From: Streptomyces kanamyceticus
Lineage (GTDB): Bacteria > Actinomycetota > Actinomycetes > Streptomycetales > Streptomycetaceae
NCBI RefSeq assembly: GCF_008704495.1
Contig: NZ_CP023699.1
Coordinates: 8,680,001-8,744,000 of the forward strand
DNA: 64,000 bases
Reading direction: 5' to 3'
In this document: positions 15,391 to 22,624 of the stretch, piece by piece
Layout: every line of letters starts with the position of its first letter
Numbering within the stretch: the stretch's first letter is position 1
Made by a program: the position numbers and the translations under genes
Notes under the pieces: model-generated
What the model saw: only the letters and a program-made list of their open reading frames with translations
What the model was told of the DNA's origin: nothing
The model's database searches: none

Positions 15391-16438
15391 GGAAGAGCCG
15401 CGAGGCGTTGTCCCCGAACGTCCAGCCCTTGGACCCGTCCCAGTTGATGGACCAGGTCATCAGGCCCTTGAGGGCGCCGCCGTAGGTGTTCCACGCCTGG
15501 GAGACCAGGTTCGGCGCCATGTAGCCGCCGCCCGCGCCCGGTTGGGCGGGCAGTCCCGGGACCTGCTTGTCGTACGGCACCTTGATCGTGGTGCCCTGGA
15601 TGACCAGGCCCTTGTTGAGGCAGTCGGTCTGCTTGGTGAAGCCCTGGACGGTGCCCGCGGAGTAGGAGTCGCCGGAGCAGCCGTACATGCTGCCGTTGTA
15701 GTACTGCATGTTGAGCCACCACAGGCGGCCGTTGTCGGCGTACTTCTTGACGATGGGCAGGTACGCGCCCCAGATCGAGCCGTACACGACGCTGCCGCCG
15801 GTGACGTAGGCCGTCTCCGGGGCCATGGTCAGGCCGAAGTTCGGGGGCATCTTCGCCAGCACGCCGTCGATGATGCGGATGAGGTTGGACTGGGACGACG
15901 AGAGCTGGTTGATGTTGCCGCTGCCCACGAGGCCGGTCTCGATGTCGATGTCGATGCCGTCGAAGTTGTACTTCTTCAGGATCGGCACGATCGTCTCGAC
16001 GAACCGGTCGGCGACGGCGGGGGAGTTGAGGTCGATCCCGGCCGCCGCGCCGCCGATGGACATCAGGATGGTGGCGCCGTCCGCCTTGGCCTGGCACATC
16101 TCGGCGGGCGTCGAGACCTTCACCGTCGCGTCCATGCCGTCCTCCCACAGGACGGTGCCGTCGGAGCGGATGACGGGGAAGGCGGCGTTGATGACGTTGT
16201 AGCCGTGCTGCTTGATGCGGCTGTCGTTGATGGGGGTCCAGCCGAACGGCGGGTGCACGCCGTTCGACGCGCCGTCCCAGTTCTCCCAGTACCCCTGGAG
16301 CACCTTGCCCGCGGGCTTCGACTTCACCTCGCAGGTGTCGGCCCGGGGGGCCTCGGGGGCCGCCGCGGCGGCCGGGAGTTGTGCGGCACAGGCCAGTGCC
16401 AGGGCGGATCCCAGCAGGCGTAACGTCCGACCGATCAC
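15377..16438 (-). CDS. Secreted chitinase 1, GH18, single catalytic domain
   Basis: 353 residues from GTG 16438, seven bases after GAGGAG. A signal peptide ends near residue 27. The catalytic motif DGIDIDIE gives Asp160, Asp163, Asp165 and the proton donor Glu167, so hydrolysis of chitin beta-1,4 links is expected. NMQYYNGSMYG and MTWSINWD are further GH18 barrel strands. No carbohydrate-binding module is present, unlike the two other chitinases here. Codon 6 is TTA (16421-16423), so translation should need the bldA tRNA. The promoter carries two TGGTC-type boxes flanking the -35 element. Confidence 0.93.
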   Translation of the reverse strand: MIGRTLRLLGSALALACAAQLPAAAAAPEAPRADTCEVKSKPAGKVLQGYWENWDGASNGVHPPFGWTPINDSRIKQHGYNVINAAFPVIRSDGTVLWEDGMDATVKVSTPAEMCQAKADGATILMSIGGAAAGIDLNSPAVADRFVETIVPILKKYNFDGIDIDIETGLVGSGNINQLSSSQSNLIRIIDGVLAKMPPNFGLTMAPETAYVTGGSVVYGSIWGAYLPIVKKYADNGRLWWLNMQYYNGSMYGCSGDSYSAGTVQGFTKQTDCLNKGLVIQGTTIKVPYDKQVPGLPAQPGAGGGYMAPNLVSQAWNTYGGALKGLMTWSINWDGSKGWTFGDNASRLFRPTA

Positions 16439-16498
16439 GCTGTGCTCCTCGGGTGCGGAGAGGGGGGAGACCTGGAGACGTGCGTGGTGCGATGCGTC

Positions 16499-16540
16499 AC
16501 GGTAGGCAGGTACAGACCAAGCGTCAATAGGTCTGTACCA
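16499..16540 (-). promoter_or_regulatory. Chitinase 1 promoter with two TGGTC-type boxes
   Basis: On the minus strand TTGACG (16527-16522) is separated by 17 bp from TACCGT (16504-16499). The 12-mers TGGTACAGACCT (16540-16529) and TGGTCTGTACCT (16519-16508) flank the -35, 21 bp apart, and together form a perfect inverted repeat GGTACAGACC/GGTCTGTACC. They match the direct-repeat boxes known from Streptomyces chitinase promoters and resemble the DasR operator TGGTCTAGACCA. Chitin induction with glucose or GlcNAc control is therefore likely. Confidence 0.75.
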
Positions 16541-16578
16541 AAGAAGGAGCGCCTGATTCCGGGGGGCGGGCCCGGGGC

Positions 16579-17049
16579 TCAGTCGTCGACGGGCAGGCCG
16601 CGGGAGTGCTTGATGCGCTTCATGATGATCTGCGAGTTGACCTCCGTGACCCCGGGCAGCGCGGTGAGCCGCTCGATCCAGAGGCGTTCGTACGCGGTGA
16701 GGTCGGCGACCGCGATGCGGATCAGACAGCCGGGGCTGCCGAACAGGCGGTACGCCTCGATGACGTCCGGCACGTCCTGCAGCGCCGCCTCGAACGCCTC
16801 GACCGTCTCGCGGTCCCTGCGCACCTCGATGGAGACCAGCACCTCGAAGCCGCGGCCCACCGCGTCCGGGTCGAGGACCGCGCGATACCCCTGGATCACG
16901 CCGTCCTGCTCCAGCTGTCGCACTCTGCGCATACAGGGCGAAGCGCTCAGCCCCACTCGTTGGGCGAGTTCCTGATTGGTCAGTCGGCCGTCGTTCTGAA
17001 GCTCGCGCAAGATACTGCGATCGATATCGTCCACAGCGCAATTATCCAC
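16579..17049 (-). CDS. Lrp/AsnC family transcriptional regulator
   Basis: 156 residues from GTG 17049, or 151 from GTG 17034, which gives the more usual MDDIDRSILRELQ start. Residues 8-65 are the AsnC-type winged helix (NQELAQRVGLSASPCMRRVRQLEQDGVI); residues 70-150 are the RAM ligand-binding domain (VLVSIEV, GSPGCLIRIAVADL). Lrp/AsnC proteins form octamers that respond to amino acids. It faces an asparaginase gene and an aspartase gene, so aspartate or asparagine is the probable effector. The start lies inside a GCGCAA/TTGCGC dyad, suggesting autoregulation. There is no C-terminal extension. Confidence 0.9.
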   Translation of the reverse strand: MDNCAVDDIDRSILRELQNDGRLTNQELAQRVGLSASPCMRRVRQLEQDGVIQGYRAVLDPDAVGRGFEVLVSIEVRRDRETVEAFEAALQDVPDVIEAYRLFGSPGCLIRIAVADLTAYERLWIERLTALPGVTEVNSQIIMKRIKHSRGLPVDD

Positions 17050-17094
17050 CTATTGTGTTGCGCGAGCGGCCGATGTTGGCAAGCACATTGCGCA
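17036..17094. promoter_or_regulatory. Candidate AsnC-type operator between lrp and ansA
   Basis: GCGCAA (17036-17041) and TTGCGC (17058-17063) form a dyad with 16 bp between arms, centred on the regulator start. A further TTGCGCA (17088-17094) follows 25 bp later. Repeated TTGCGC half-sites at helical spacing are what an Lrp-type octamer would use. The region is noticeably richer in A/T than its surroundings. The assignment is inferred from position and symmetry only. Confidence 0.5.
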
Positions 17095-17183
17095 GTGTTC
17101 GAACTATCCTTGCGCGGGGCCCGACCGCTACCACGGGGGCCGGTGATTCTCGGGATTCATACACTTATGGGAGGTACGCAGAG

Positions 17184-18233
17184 GTGGAAGCCGTGGCAGC
17201 AGTGGACGCGCAGGCACGCCGGATCGTCGTCATCAGCACCGGCGGGACGATAGCCAGCAGGTGGCAGGGCACCGGCTTCGCGGCCGACGCCCCGGGCCGC
17301 GAGGTGCTCGCCACGGCCTCGATACCCGGCGGCATCACCTCCGAGGTCATCGACCTCTTCAACGTGAACAGCCCGCGCCTCACCTCCGCGCAGCAGCTCA
17401 CCCTGCTGCACACGGTGCACGAGGTGCTCGCCGACCCCGGCGTCGACGGCATCGTCGTCACCCACGGCACGGACACCCTGGAAGAGTCCGCCTTCCTGCT
17501 CGACCTGCACCACCACGACCCCCGCCCGGTGGTCTTCACCGGGGCCCAGAAGCCGCTCGGCGCCGAGAACGGCGACGGGCCCGGCAATCTGTACGACGCG
17601 CTGCTCACCGCCGCCACCGTGCGCGGCCTCGGCGTCCTTGTCGTCTTCGACGGCAAGGTGCACGCCGCCCGCGGCACCGTGAAGACGCAGACCGTGGCGG
17701 CCGACGCCTTCGCCGACCCGTCCGGGCCGCGCGTCGCCAACGTCGGCTTCGGCAAGGTCTCCGTACTGCACCGCCCGGTGCGCCCCGAGCCGATGCCGCT
17801 GCCCGCCGTGGTCAACAGCGGATCCCTGCCGCGCATCGACATGGTCATGCACCACGTCGACGCCGACCCGCTGTTCCTGGAGGCCGCAGTCGAGGCGGGG
17901 GCCCAGGGCATCGTCCTGGTCGCCACGGGCGCGGGCAACGCGACGCCCGAGTTCGTCGCGGCGGTCGCCGCCGCCATCGACCGGGGCGTTCTCGTCGCCC
18001 TCACCACCCGCGTCGCCGCGGGCCCCGTCACCGAGATCTACACGCACGGCGGGGCGGTCGACCTCTCGGCCGCCGGAGCGATCCTCACCGGAACCCTGCG
18101 CGCGGGCCAGGCCCGCTCCGCGCTCCTCGCCGTCCTGCTCGGCGAAAGCGGACAGGAGGCGCGCGCCAAGGAGCTGCGCCGTGTCCTCGGCACCGCCGCG
18201 GGCGGCGTCACCGCGGAGGGGCGGGCGGCCTAG
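17184..18233 (+). CDS. ansA: L-asparaginase
   Basis: 349 residues from GTG 17184, nine bases after GGGAGG (17169-17174); the longer open frame from 17055 overlaps the operator region and is not preferred. Both asparaginase signatures are intact: STGGTIAS with the nucleophile Thr22, and VTHGTDTLEESAF with Thr96-Asp97; TGAQKP follows. The enzyme hydrolyses asparagine to aspartate and ammonia. No signal peptide is evident, so it is probably cytoplasmic (type I-like use), although the sequence is not clearly type I or II. It is followed 118 bases later by aspartase, giving an asparagine-to-fumarate route. Confidence 0.93.
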   Translation: MEAVAAVDAQARRIVVISTGGTIASRWQGTGFAADAPGREVLATASIPGGITSEVIDLFNVNSPRLTSAQQLTLLHTVHEVLADPGVDGIVVTHGTDTLEESAFLLDLHHHDPRPVVFTGAQKPLGAENGDGPGNLYDALLTAATVRGLGVLVVFDGKVHAARGTVKTQTVAADAFADPSGPRVANVGFGKVSVLHRPVRPEPMPLPAVVNSGSLPRIDMVMHHVDADPLFLEAAVEAGAQGIVLVATGAGNATPEFVAAVAAAIDRGVLVALTTRVAAGPVTEIYTHGGAVDLSAAGAILTGTLRAGQARSALLAVLLGESGQEARAKELRRVLGTAAGGVTAEGRAA

Positions 18234-18270
18234 GCCACGCCGCCGGGACCACCGCGCACAAACGTTTCTT

Positions 18271-18334
18271 CGCACGCAGCGAGAGCTCGCATGCAGCAAG
18301 AGCTCGTACGCAGCATTCGCACGCAGCAAGAGAA
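18271..18334 (+). repeat. 17-bp tandem repeat, four units, between ansA and aspA
   Basis: Units CGCACGCAGCGAGAGCT (18271-18287), CGCATGCAGCAAGAGCT (18288-18304), a shortened CGTACGCAGCATT (18305-18317) and CGCACGCAGCAAGAGAA (18318-18334). They fill the untranslated gap between ansA and aspA, 38 bases after the ansA stop. GCGAGAGCTCGC can fold into a short hairpin. Confidence 0.85.
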
Positions 18335-18351
18335 AGACCTCGAAGACCCCC

Positions 18352-19770
18352 ATGACTGCCGCCGCGCCGACCAGCGCCCACCGCCGCGAACACGACCTCC
18401 TCGGGGACCGTGACGTCCCCGCCGACGCCTACTGGGGCATCCACTCCCTGCGCGCCACGGAGAACTTCCCCATCACGGGCATCCCGATCTCCGTGTACCC
18501 GCACCTGATCGAGGCGCTCGCCGCCGTCAAGGAGGCCGCGGCCCGTGCCAACGAGGAGCTCGGCCTGCTCCCCAAGGCCAAGGCCGACGCGATCGCCGCC
18601 GCCTGCGGGGAGATCCGGCAGGGGCGGCTGCACGACCAGTTCGTGGTCGACGTCATCCAGGGCGGCGCGGGCACCTCCACGAACATGAACGCCAACGAGG
18701 TCGTGGCCAACCGCGCCCTCGAACTGCTCGGCCACGCCAAGGGCGACCACCAGCACCTGCACCCCAACGAGGACGTCAACCTCAGCCAGTCCACCAACGA
18801 CGTCTACCCGACGGCCGTGAAGATCGCGACGATCGCCGCGGCGCACGGACTGCTCCGCGCCATGGCCGTCGCGCAGGACGCGTTCGCCGCCAAGGCCCTG
18901 GAGTTCCGCGACGTCCTGAAGATGGGCCGTACGCAGCTCCAGGACGCGGTGCCCATGACGCTGGGCCAGGAGTTCTCCGCGTACGCCGTGATGCTGGACG
19001 AGGACCGCAGCCGCCTGGCGGAGGCGGTGGAGCTGATCCACGAGATCAACCTCGGCGCCACCGCCATCGGCACCGGCCTCAACGCCCCCGCCGGATACGC
19101 CGAGACCGCCCGCAGGCACCTCGCCGCCATCACCGGGCTGCCGCTGGTGACCGCCCCGAACCTGGTGGAGGCCACCCAGGACTGCGGCGCGTTCGTGCAG
19201 CTCTCCGGCGTCCTCAAGCGCATCGCCGTCAAGCTCTCCAAGAGCTGCAACGACCTGCGGCTGCTCTCCTCGGGGCCGCGCGCCGGGCTCAACGAGATCA
19301 ACCTGCCGCCGGTGCAGGCGGGTTCGAGCATCATGCCCGGCAAGGTCAACCCGGTCATTCCCGAGGTCGTCAACCAGGTCGCCTTCGAGGTGATCGGCAA
19401 CGACGTGACCATCACCATGGCCGCGGAGGCCGGACAGCTCCAGCTGAACGCCTTTGAGCCGGTCATCCTGCACTCGCTCGCCAAGAGCATCACCTCGCTG
19501 CGGGCCGCGTGCCTGACGCTCGCGGAGCGGTGCGTCTCGGGCATCACCGCCAACACGGAGGTGCTGCGGGCGTCCGTGGAGACCTCCATCGGTCTGGTGA
19601 CCGCGCTCAATCCGCACATCGGGTACACGGCTGCCACGGAGATCGCTCGGGAGGCTCTTGCCACGGGTAGGGGCGTCGCGGAACTGGTTCTGGAGAAGGG
19701 GTTGTTGCCTCCCGAGCGGCTGGCGGAGTTGCTCACTCCTGAGCGGGTGGCAGGCACGGGTCGGTTCTGA
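18352..19770 (+). CDS. aspA: Aspartate ammonia-lyase (aspartase)
   Basis: 472 residues, the usual length. The fumarase/aspartase superfamily signature GSSIMPGKVNPVIPE is present with the catalytic Ser of the mobile loop. VIQGGAGTSTNMNANEVVANRA and LSQSTNDVYPTA are the other two conserved regions, and TATAIGTGLN-like and KLSKSCNDLRLLSSGPR agree with aspartase more than fumarase. It converts L-aspartate to fumarate and ammonia. It is the second gene of the ansA-aspA unit, presumably controlled by the divergent Lrp. A perfect hairpin at 19808-19825 follows the stop. Confidence 0.93.
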   Translation: MTAAAPTSAHRREHDLLGDRDVPADAYWGIHSLRATENFPITGIPISVYPHLIEALAAVKEAAARANEELGLLPKAKADAIAAACGEIRQGRLHDQFVVDVIQGGAGTSTNMNANEVVANRALELLGHAKGDHQHLHPNEDVNLSQSTNDVYPTAVKIATIAAAHGLLRAMAVAQDAFAAKALEFRDVLKMGRTQLQDAVPMTLGQEFSAYAVMLDEDRSRLAEAVELIHEINLGATAIGTGLNAPAGYAETARRHLAAITGLPLVTAPNLVEATQDCGAFVQLSGVLKRIAVKLSKSCNDLRLLSSGPRAGLNEINLPPVQAGSSIMPGKVNPVIPEVVNQVAFEVIGNDVTITMAAEAGQLQLNAFEPVILHSLAKSITSLRAACLTLAERCVSGITANTEVLRASVETSIGLVTALNPHIGYTAATEIAREALATGRGVAELVLEKGLLPPERLAELLTPERVAGTGRF

Positions 19771-19807
19771 GGCCGCGGGCTGTGTGGGGTTGAGCGCGCA
19801 GTTCCCC

Positions 19808-19825
19808 GCGCCCCTGAAGGGGCGC
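19808..19825. terminator. Bidirectional terminator, aspA / HAD gene
   Basis: GCGCCCCT and AGGGGCGC form a perfect 8-bp stem with a GA loop between two convergent genes. The motif, with the preceding GCGCAGTTCCCCGC, is a familiar intergenic sequence in Streptomyces. No T-run follows. Confidence 0.75.
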
Positions 19826-19833
19826 CCCCCTGC

Positions 19834-20517
19834 TCAGCCGAGTGCCAGTGTCTCCAGCGCCGCCCGGGCCGTGAACTCCTGATGCCCGCCCCGGAACAGG
19901 AGTTCCGACTCCGTGAACGCCGGGTCGTCCGCGTGGGCGGCGACGTAAGGGATCGCCACGCACCGCATGCCCGCCGCGTGCGCCGCCGCCGCGCCCGGCG
20001 CCGCGTCCTCGAAGACCACGCAGTCGGCCGGGGACGCGCCGAGCAGTTCGGCCGCGGCGAGGAACACGTCGGGCGCGGGCTTGCCGCGCGGGACCTCCTC
20101 GGCGGAGACGAGCGTCGTCAGCTGGGCGTCCAGGCCCGTGCCGGACAGGATGGCCTCGATGGCCGCGCGCGAGGAACCCGACGCCACGGCCATCGGCACG
20201 CCCGCGTCGTGCAGCTGTTCCACGAGCTTGCGCATCTCCGGGTAGACGTGGGTACCGGCGCGGGCCAGGGCGAGGTAGCGGCGGTCGAGGTCGGCGAGCA
20301 GTTCGGTCACCGGCACCTCGATGCCGTACTCCTTCTTCCAGAGCGCGAGCGTCTCGTGCGAGCTGATGCCGACGTACTGCTCGTTGTCGGCCCAGGTGAA
20401 CGCGCGTCCGGTGTACTGGGCGAGCAGGTCCCGTGACGCTTCGTAGTAGTTGGGCTCGCTGTCCACGAGGGTGCCGTCGAGATCGAAGATGACCGAGGTG
20501 CCGCTGGAAGTGCTCAT
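19834..20517 (-). CDS. HAD-superfamily phosphatase (subfamily IA)
   Basis: 227 residues from ATG 20517; ATG 20529 would add four residues and neither has a clear binding site. Motif I FDLDGTLVDSEP gives nucleophile Asp12 and Asp14, motif II is VASGSSR, motif III Lys is in RGKPAPDVF, and motif IV is VVFEDAAPGAAAAHAAGM. The cap domain is the helical type I cap, as in beta-phosphoglucomutase and sugar-phosphate phosphatases. A phosphatase for a small sugar phosphate is likely; substrate unknown. It follows the Lrp gene by 26 bases and is probably transcribed with it. Confidence 0.88.
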   Translation of the reverse strand: MSTSSGTSVIFDLDGTLVDSEPNYYEASRDLLAQYTGRAFTWADNEQYVGISSHETLALWKKEYGIEVPVTELLADLDRRYLALARAGTHVYPEMRKLVEQLHDAGVPMAVASGSSRAAIEAILSGTGLDAQLTTLVSAEEVPRGKPAPDVFLAAAELLGASPADCVVFEDAAPGAAAAHAAGMRCVAIPYVAAHADDPAFTESELLFRGGHQEFTARAALETLALG

Positions 20518-20543
20518 GGTGTCAAGCATGCCAAAGGCGCAGA

Positions 20544-21026
20544 TCACGGGCGTGCCGCGGCGGACCTGCCGATCGACTCGACGAGCGGGAGGAGCCGGTG
20601 CGGCACGCGCTCGCGCAGCGCCATCTCGGTCCGGGTGCGCACCACGCCGGGCAGCTGGATCAGCTGCTGGATTACGTCCTCCAGGTGGCCGTTGTCCCGC
20701 GCGGCGACCCGGGTCAGCAGATCGCCGTCGCCCGTGATCGAGTACGCCTCGATGATCTCGGGCACGGCGGCGAGCGCGTCGCCCACCTCGTCCAGGTGCC
20801 CCTGGGTGACCTCGATGTGTACGAAGGCGATGACCGGGTGTCCGAGCGCCGCGGGGGAGAGGGACGGGCCCGTGCCGGTGATCACGCCGTCCCGCTCCAG
20901 CCGGTCGAGCCTGGCCTGGAGGGTGCCGCGGGCGATGCCGAGCAGCCGCGCGTACTCGCGCAGGCTGGTGCGGGGCTGTTCGAGGAGCAGCCGCAGGATG
21001 CGGGTGTCCAGTTCGTCGACGGCCAT
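20544..21026 (-). CDS. Lrp/AsnC family transcriptional regulator (second copy)
   Basis: 160 residues. Winged helix at residues 5-60 (REYARLLGIARGTLQARLDRLERDGVI), RAM domain at 65-145 (VIAFVHIEVTQGHLDEVGDAL, YSITGDGDLLTRVAARD). It shares only the general pattern with the Lrp at 16579 and belongs to a different subgroup. It probably responds to an amino acid and may regulate itself and the HAD gene behind it. The next gene upstream on this strand is absent; a short spacer of about 100 bases separates it from the metalloprotease end. Confidence 0.9.
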   Translation of the reverse strand: MAVDELDTRILRLLLEQPRTSLREYARLLGIARGTLQARLDRLERDGVITGTGPSLSPAALGHPVIAFVHIEVTQGHLDEVGDALAAVPEIIEAYSITGDGDLLTRVAARDNGHLEDVIQQLIQLPGVVRTRTEMALRERVPHRLLPLVESIGRSAAARP

Positions 21027-21133
21027 GGTCGGTGGTTCTCCCAGGTGGGCGGGGCTGATCGCAGGTGACTGTAGCCGCTGGAGCCGATGGCCCGCGCTGG
21101 CGAGCGGCCCCGCCCCCTGGGTGTGTCAGGTGA

Positions 21134-22453
21134 CTACTTCGGGGTCACCCAGACCTGCCGCTTGTTCGCGTTCGCCGTGTACAGCTGGACCTTCGTGCTG
21201 TTGGCGGTGGAGCCGCCCGCCACGTCGAGGACCTTGCCGGACGCGACGTGCACGATCTGGCCCTTCGTGTTCACCGACCAGCGCTGCGACGCCCCGCCGT
21301 TGCAGTCGTAGAGGCTGATCTTGTTGCCGTTGGTGGCGGCGTTGCGGTAGTTGTCCAGGCACTTGCCGAGCGCCCGGAACGTGCCGTCCTTGCCCAGGAT
21401 CCACGACTGCCCGGGGCCCTTGTTGCACGTGTACAGCTGGACCTGTGTGCCGTTGGCGGCCTTGCCGCCCTTGATGTCGAGGCACTTGGCGCCGATGCCG
21501 GTCACCTTGCCCTGCGGGGACAGTTCGGCGCCGCCGCCACGGGCCAGGTGGCGCAGGCCCTGGACGTCGTACTGCTGGACGTAGGTGCCCGCGCGCTTGT
21601 CCTGGTAGGCGGTGGTGGGCGTGCACATCACCGGGTTCTGGCCGGAGTCGGTGCCCTTGACGCAGTCCCCGCGCGCCGCACTGCGGTTGGCGTGCGCGAG
21701 GCCCATCGTGTGCCCGAGCTCGTGGCTGACGTGGTTGCGCAGGTAGGGCTCGCCCCAGGAGGGCTTCGCCTTGCCGTCCGCGGTGAAGAACTCGTCGTCG
21801 ATGTAGGCGTGCCCGCTGGTCACGGTGTCGGCGACGGACGAGGAGTAGAAGCCGCAGCTCAGGTTCTTGGTGCCGGAGCCGTCGCGGACGACCTTCCAGC
21901 CGGTGGAGCCCCCGTCGGCGGGCGGCACGCACGGGTGGTGCAGGACACCGATGACGATCTCGCCCTTGGGCCGCACGTAGTCCCAGCCGACCGGATTCGT
22001 GTCGACGGTGACCGGCAGGTTCGTGACGCGCTGGAGTTCGGCCGCCGACCTCTTCACGTAGGGCGCGAGCCAGTCCACGGCCTTCTTGTCGTAGAACTTG
22101 ATCGTGTAGCCGGAGGCGAGGTACTTGGACCCGCCGCCCGACTTCCAGCCCTCGCCGTGCGGGGCCTCCGCCGCCGCGGCGGCCGAACGCCGGGCCGGGG
22201 CCGACTTCAGGGACAGCACGCCGTCCTCGAAGGCCGTCCCGTCCGCACTGGAGACGCCGAAGTCCGCGGTCTCCATGTGGCGTGCCGCGGGGTTGGCGGG
22301 CCCGGCGGCGGGGCGCGTGTCCTGCGGCTCCTTGTCATTGGTGCCGAACGCGCTGGGCGACAGCTGCAGGCCCGCCACGACGGCCGCCGCGGCACCCATC
22401 GCGGCCATGGCTATCCGGCGTTTGCGGGTGCCGCGCTTACGTGTGGAGCTCAA
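21134..22453 (-). CDS. Secreted metzincin-type metalloprotease with ricin-B lectin domain
   Basis: 439 residues from TTG 22453, after GAGAGGA and GGGGAA; the TTG gives a classical signal peptide (TRKRGTRKRR, then a hydrophobic stretch to about residue 35). The zinc motif HELGHTMGLAH is HExxHxxGxxH, followed by a NPVMCTP Met-turn-like segment. The last 130 residues form a ricin-type beta-trefoil with Q-x-W repeats (GQSWILG, SQRWSVN, RQVWVTP), which should bind carbohydrate. The enzyme probably digests glycoprotein or cell-wall-associated protein outside the cell. Cys residues are paired across the catalytic domain. Confidence 0.85.
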   Translation of the reverse strand: MSSTRKRGTRKRRIAMAAMGAAAAVVAGLQLSPSAFGTNDKEPQDTRPAAGPANPAARHMETADFGVSSADGTAFEDGVLSLKSAPARRSAAAAAEAPHGEGWKSGGGSKYLASGYTIKFYDKKAVDWLAPYVKRSAAELQRVTNLPVTVDTNPVGWDYVRPKGEIVIGVLHHPCVPPADGGSTGWKVVRDGSGTKNLSCGFYSSSVADTVTSGHAYIDDEFFTADGKAKPSWGEPYLRNHVSHELGHTMGLAHANRSAARGDCVKGTDSGQNPVMCTPTTAYQDKRAGTYVQQYDVQGLRHLARGGGAELSPQGKVTGIGAKCLDIKGGKAANGTQVQLYTCNKGPGQSWILGKDGTFRALGKCLDNYRNAATNGNKISLYDCNGGASQRWSVNTKGQIVHVASGKVLDVAGGSTANSTKVQLYTANANKRQVWVTPK

Positions 22454-22581
22454 TTCCCCGTTGTCCTCTCGCTGTGGAACACGTGCCGACCCCGGGCCGC
22501 CACTGGGGACCCGGGGTCGAACAGATGATAGGCGTGAAGTGCGGGGCGGATGTTGCCAGTTGGCGGTGCCGTTGTCGAACG

Positions 22582-22624
22582 CCGTCAGTGGGCGTTCTCC
22601 TCCGACCGTCAGTGGGCGTTCTCC
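22582..22624. repeat. 24-bp tandem duplication of the MFS gene 3' end
   Basis: CCGTCAGTGGGCGTTCTCC occurs at 22582-22600 and 22606-22624. The copy at 22606 encodes the C-terminal Glu-Asn-Ala-His and TGA of the transporter (minus strand); the other repeats the same stop region 24 bases downstream. Confidence 0.85.
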
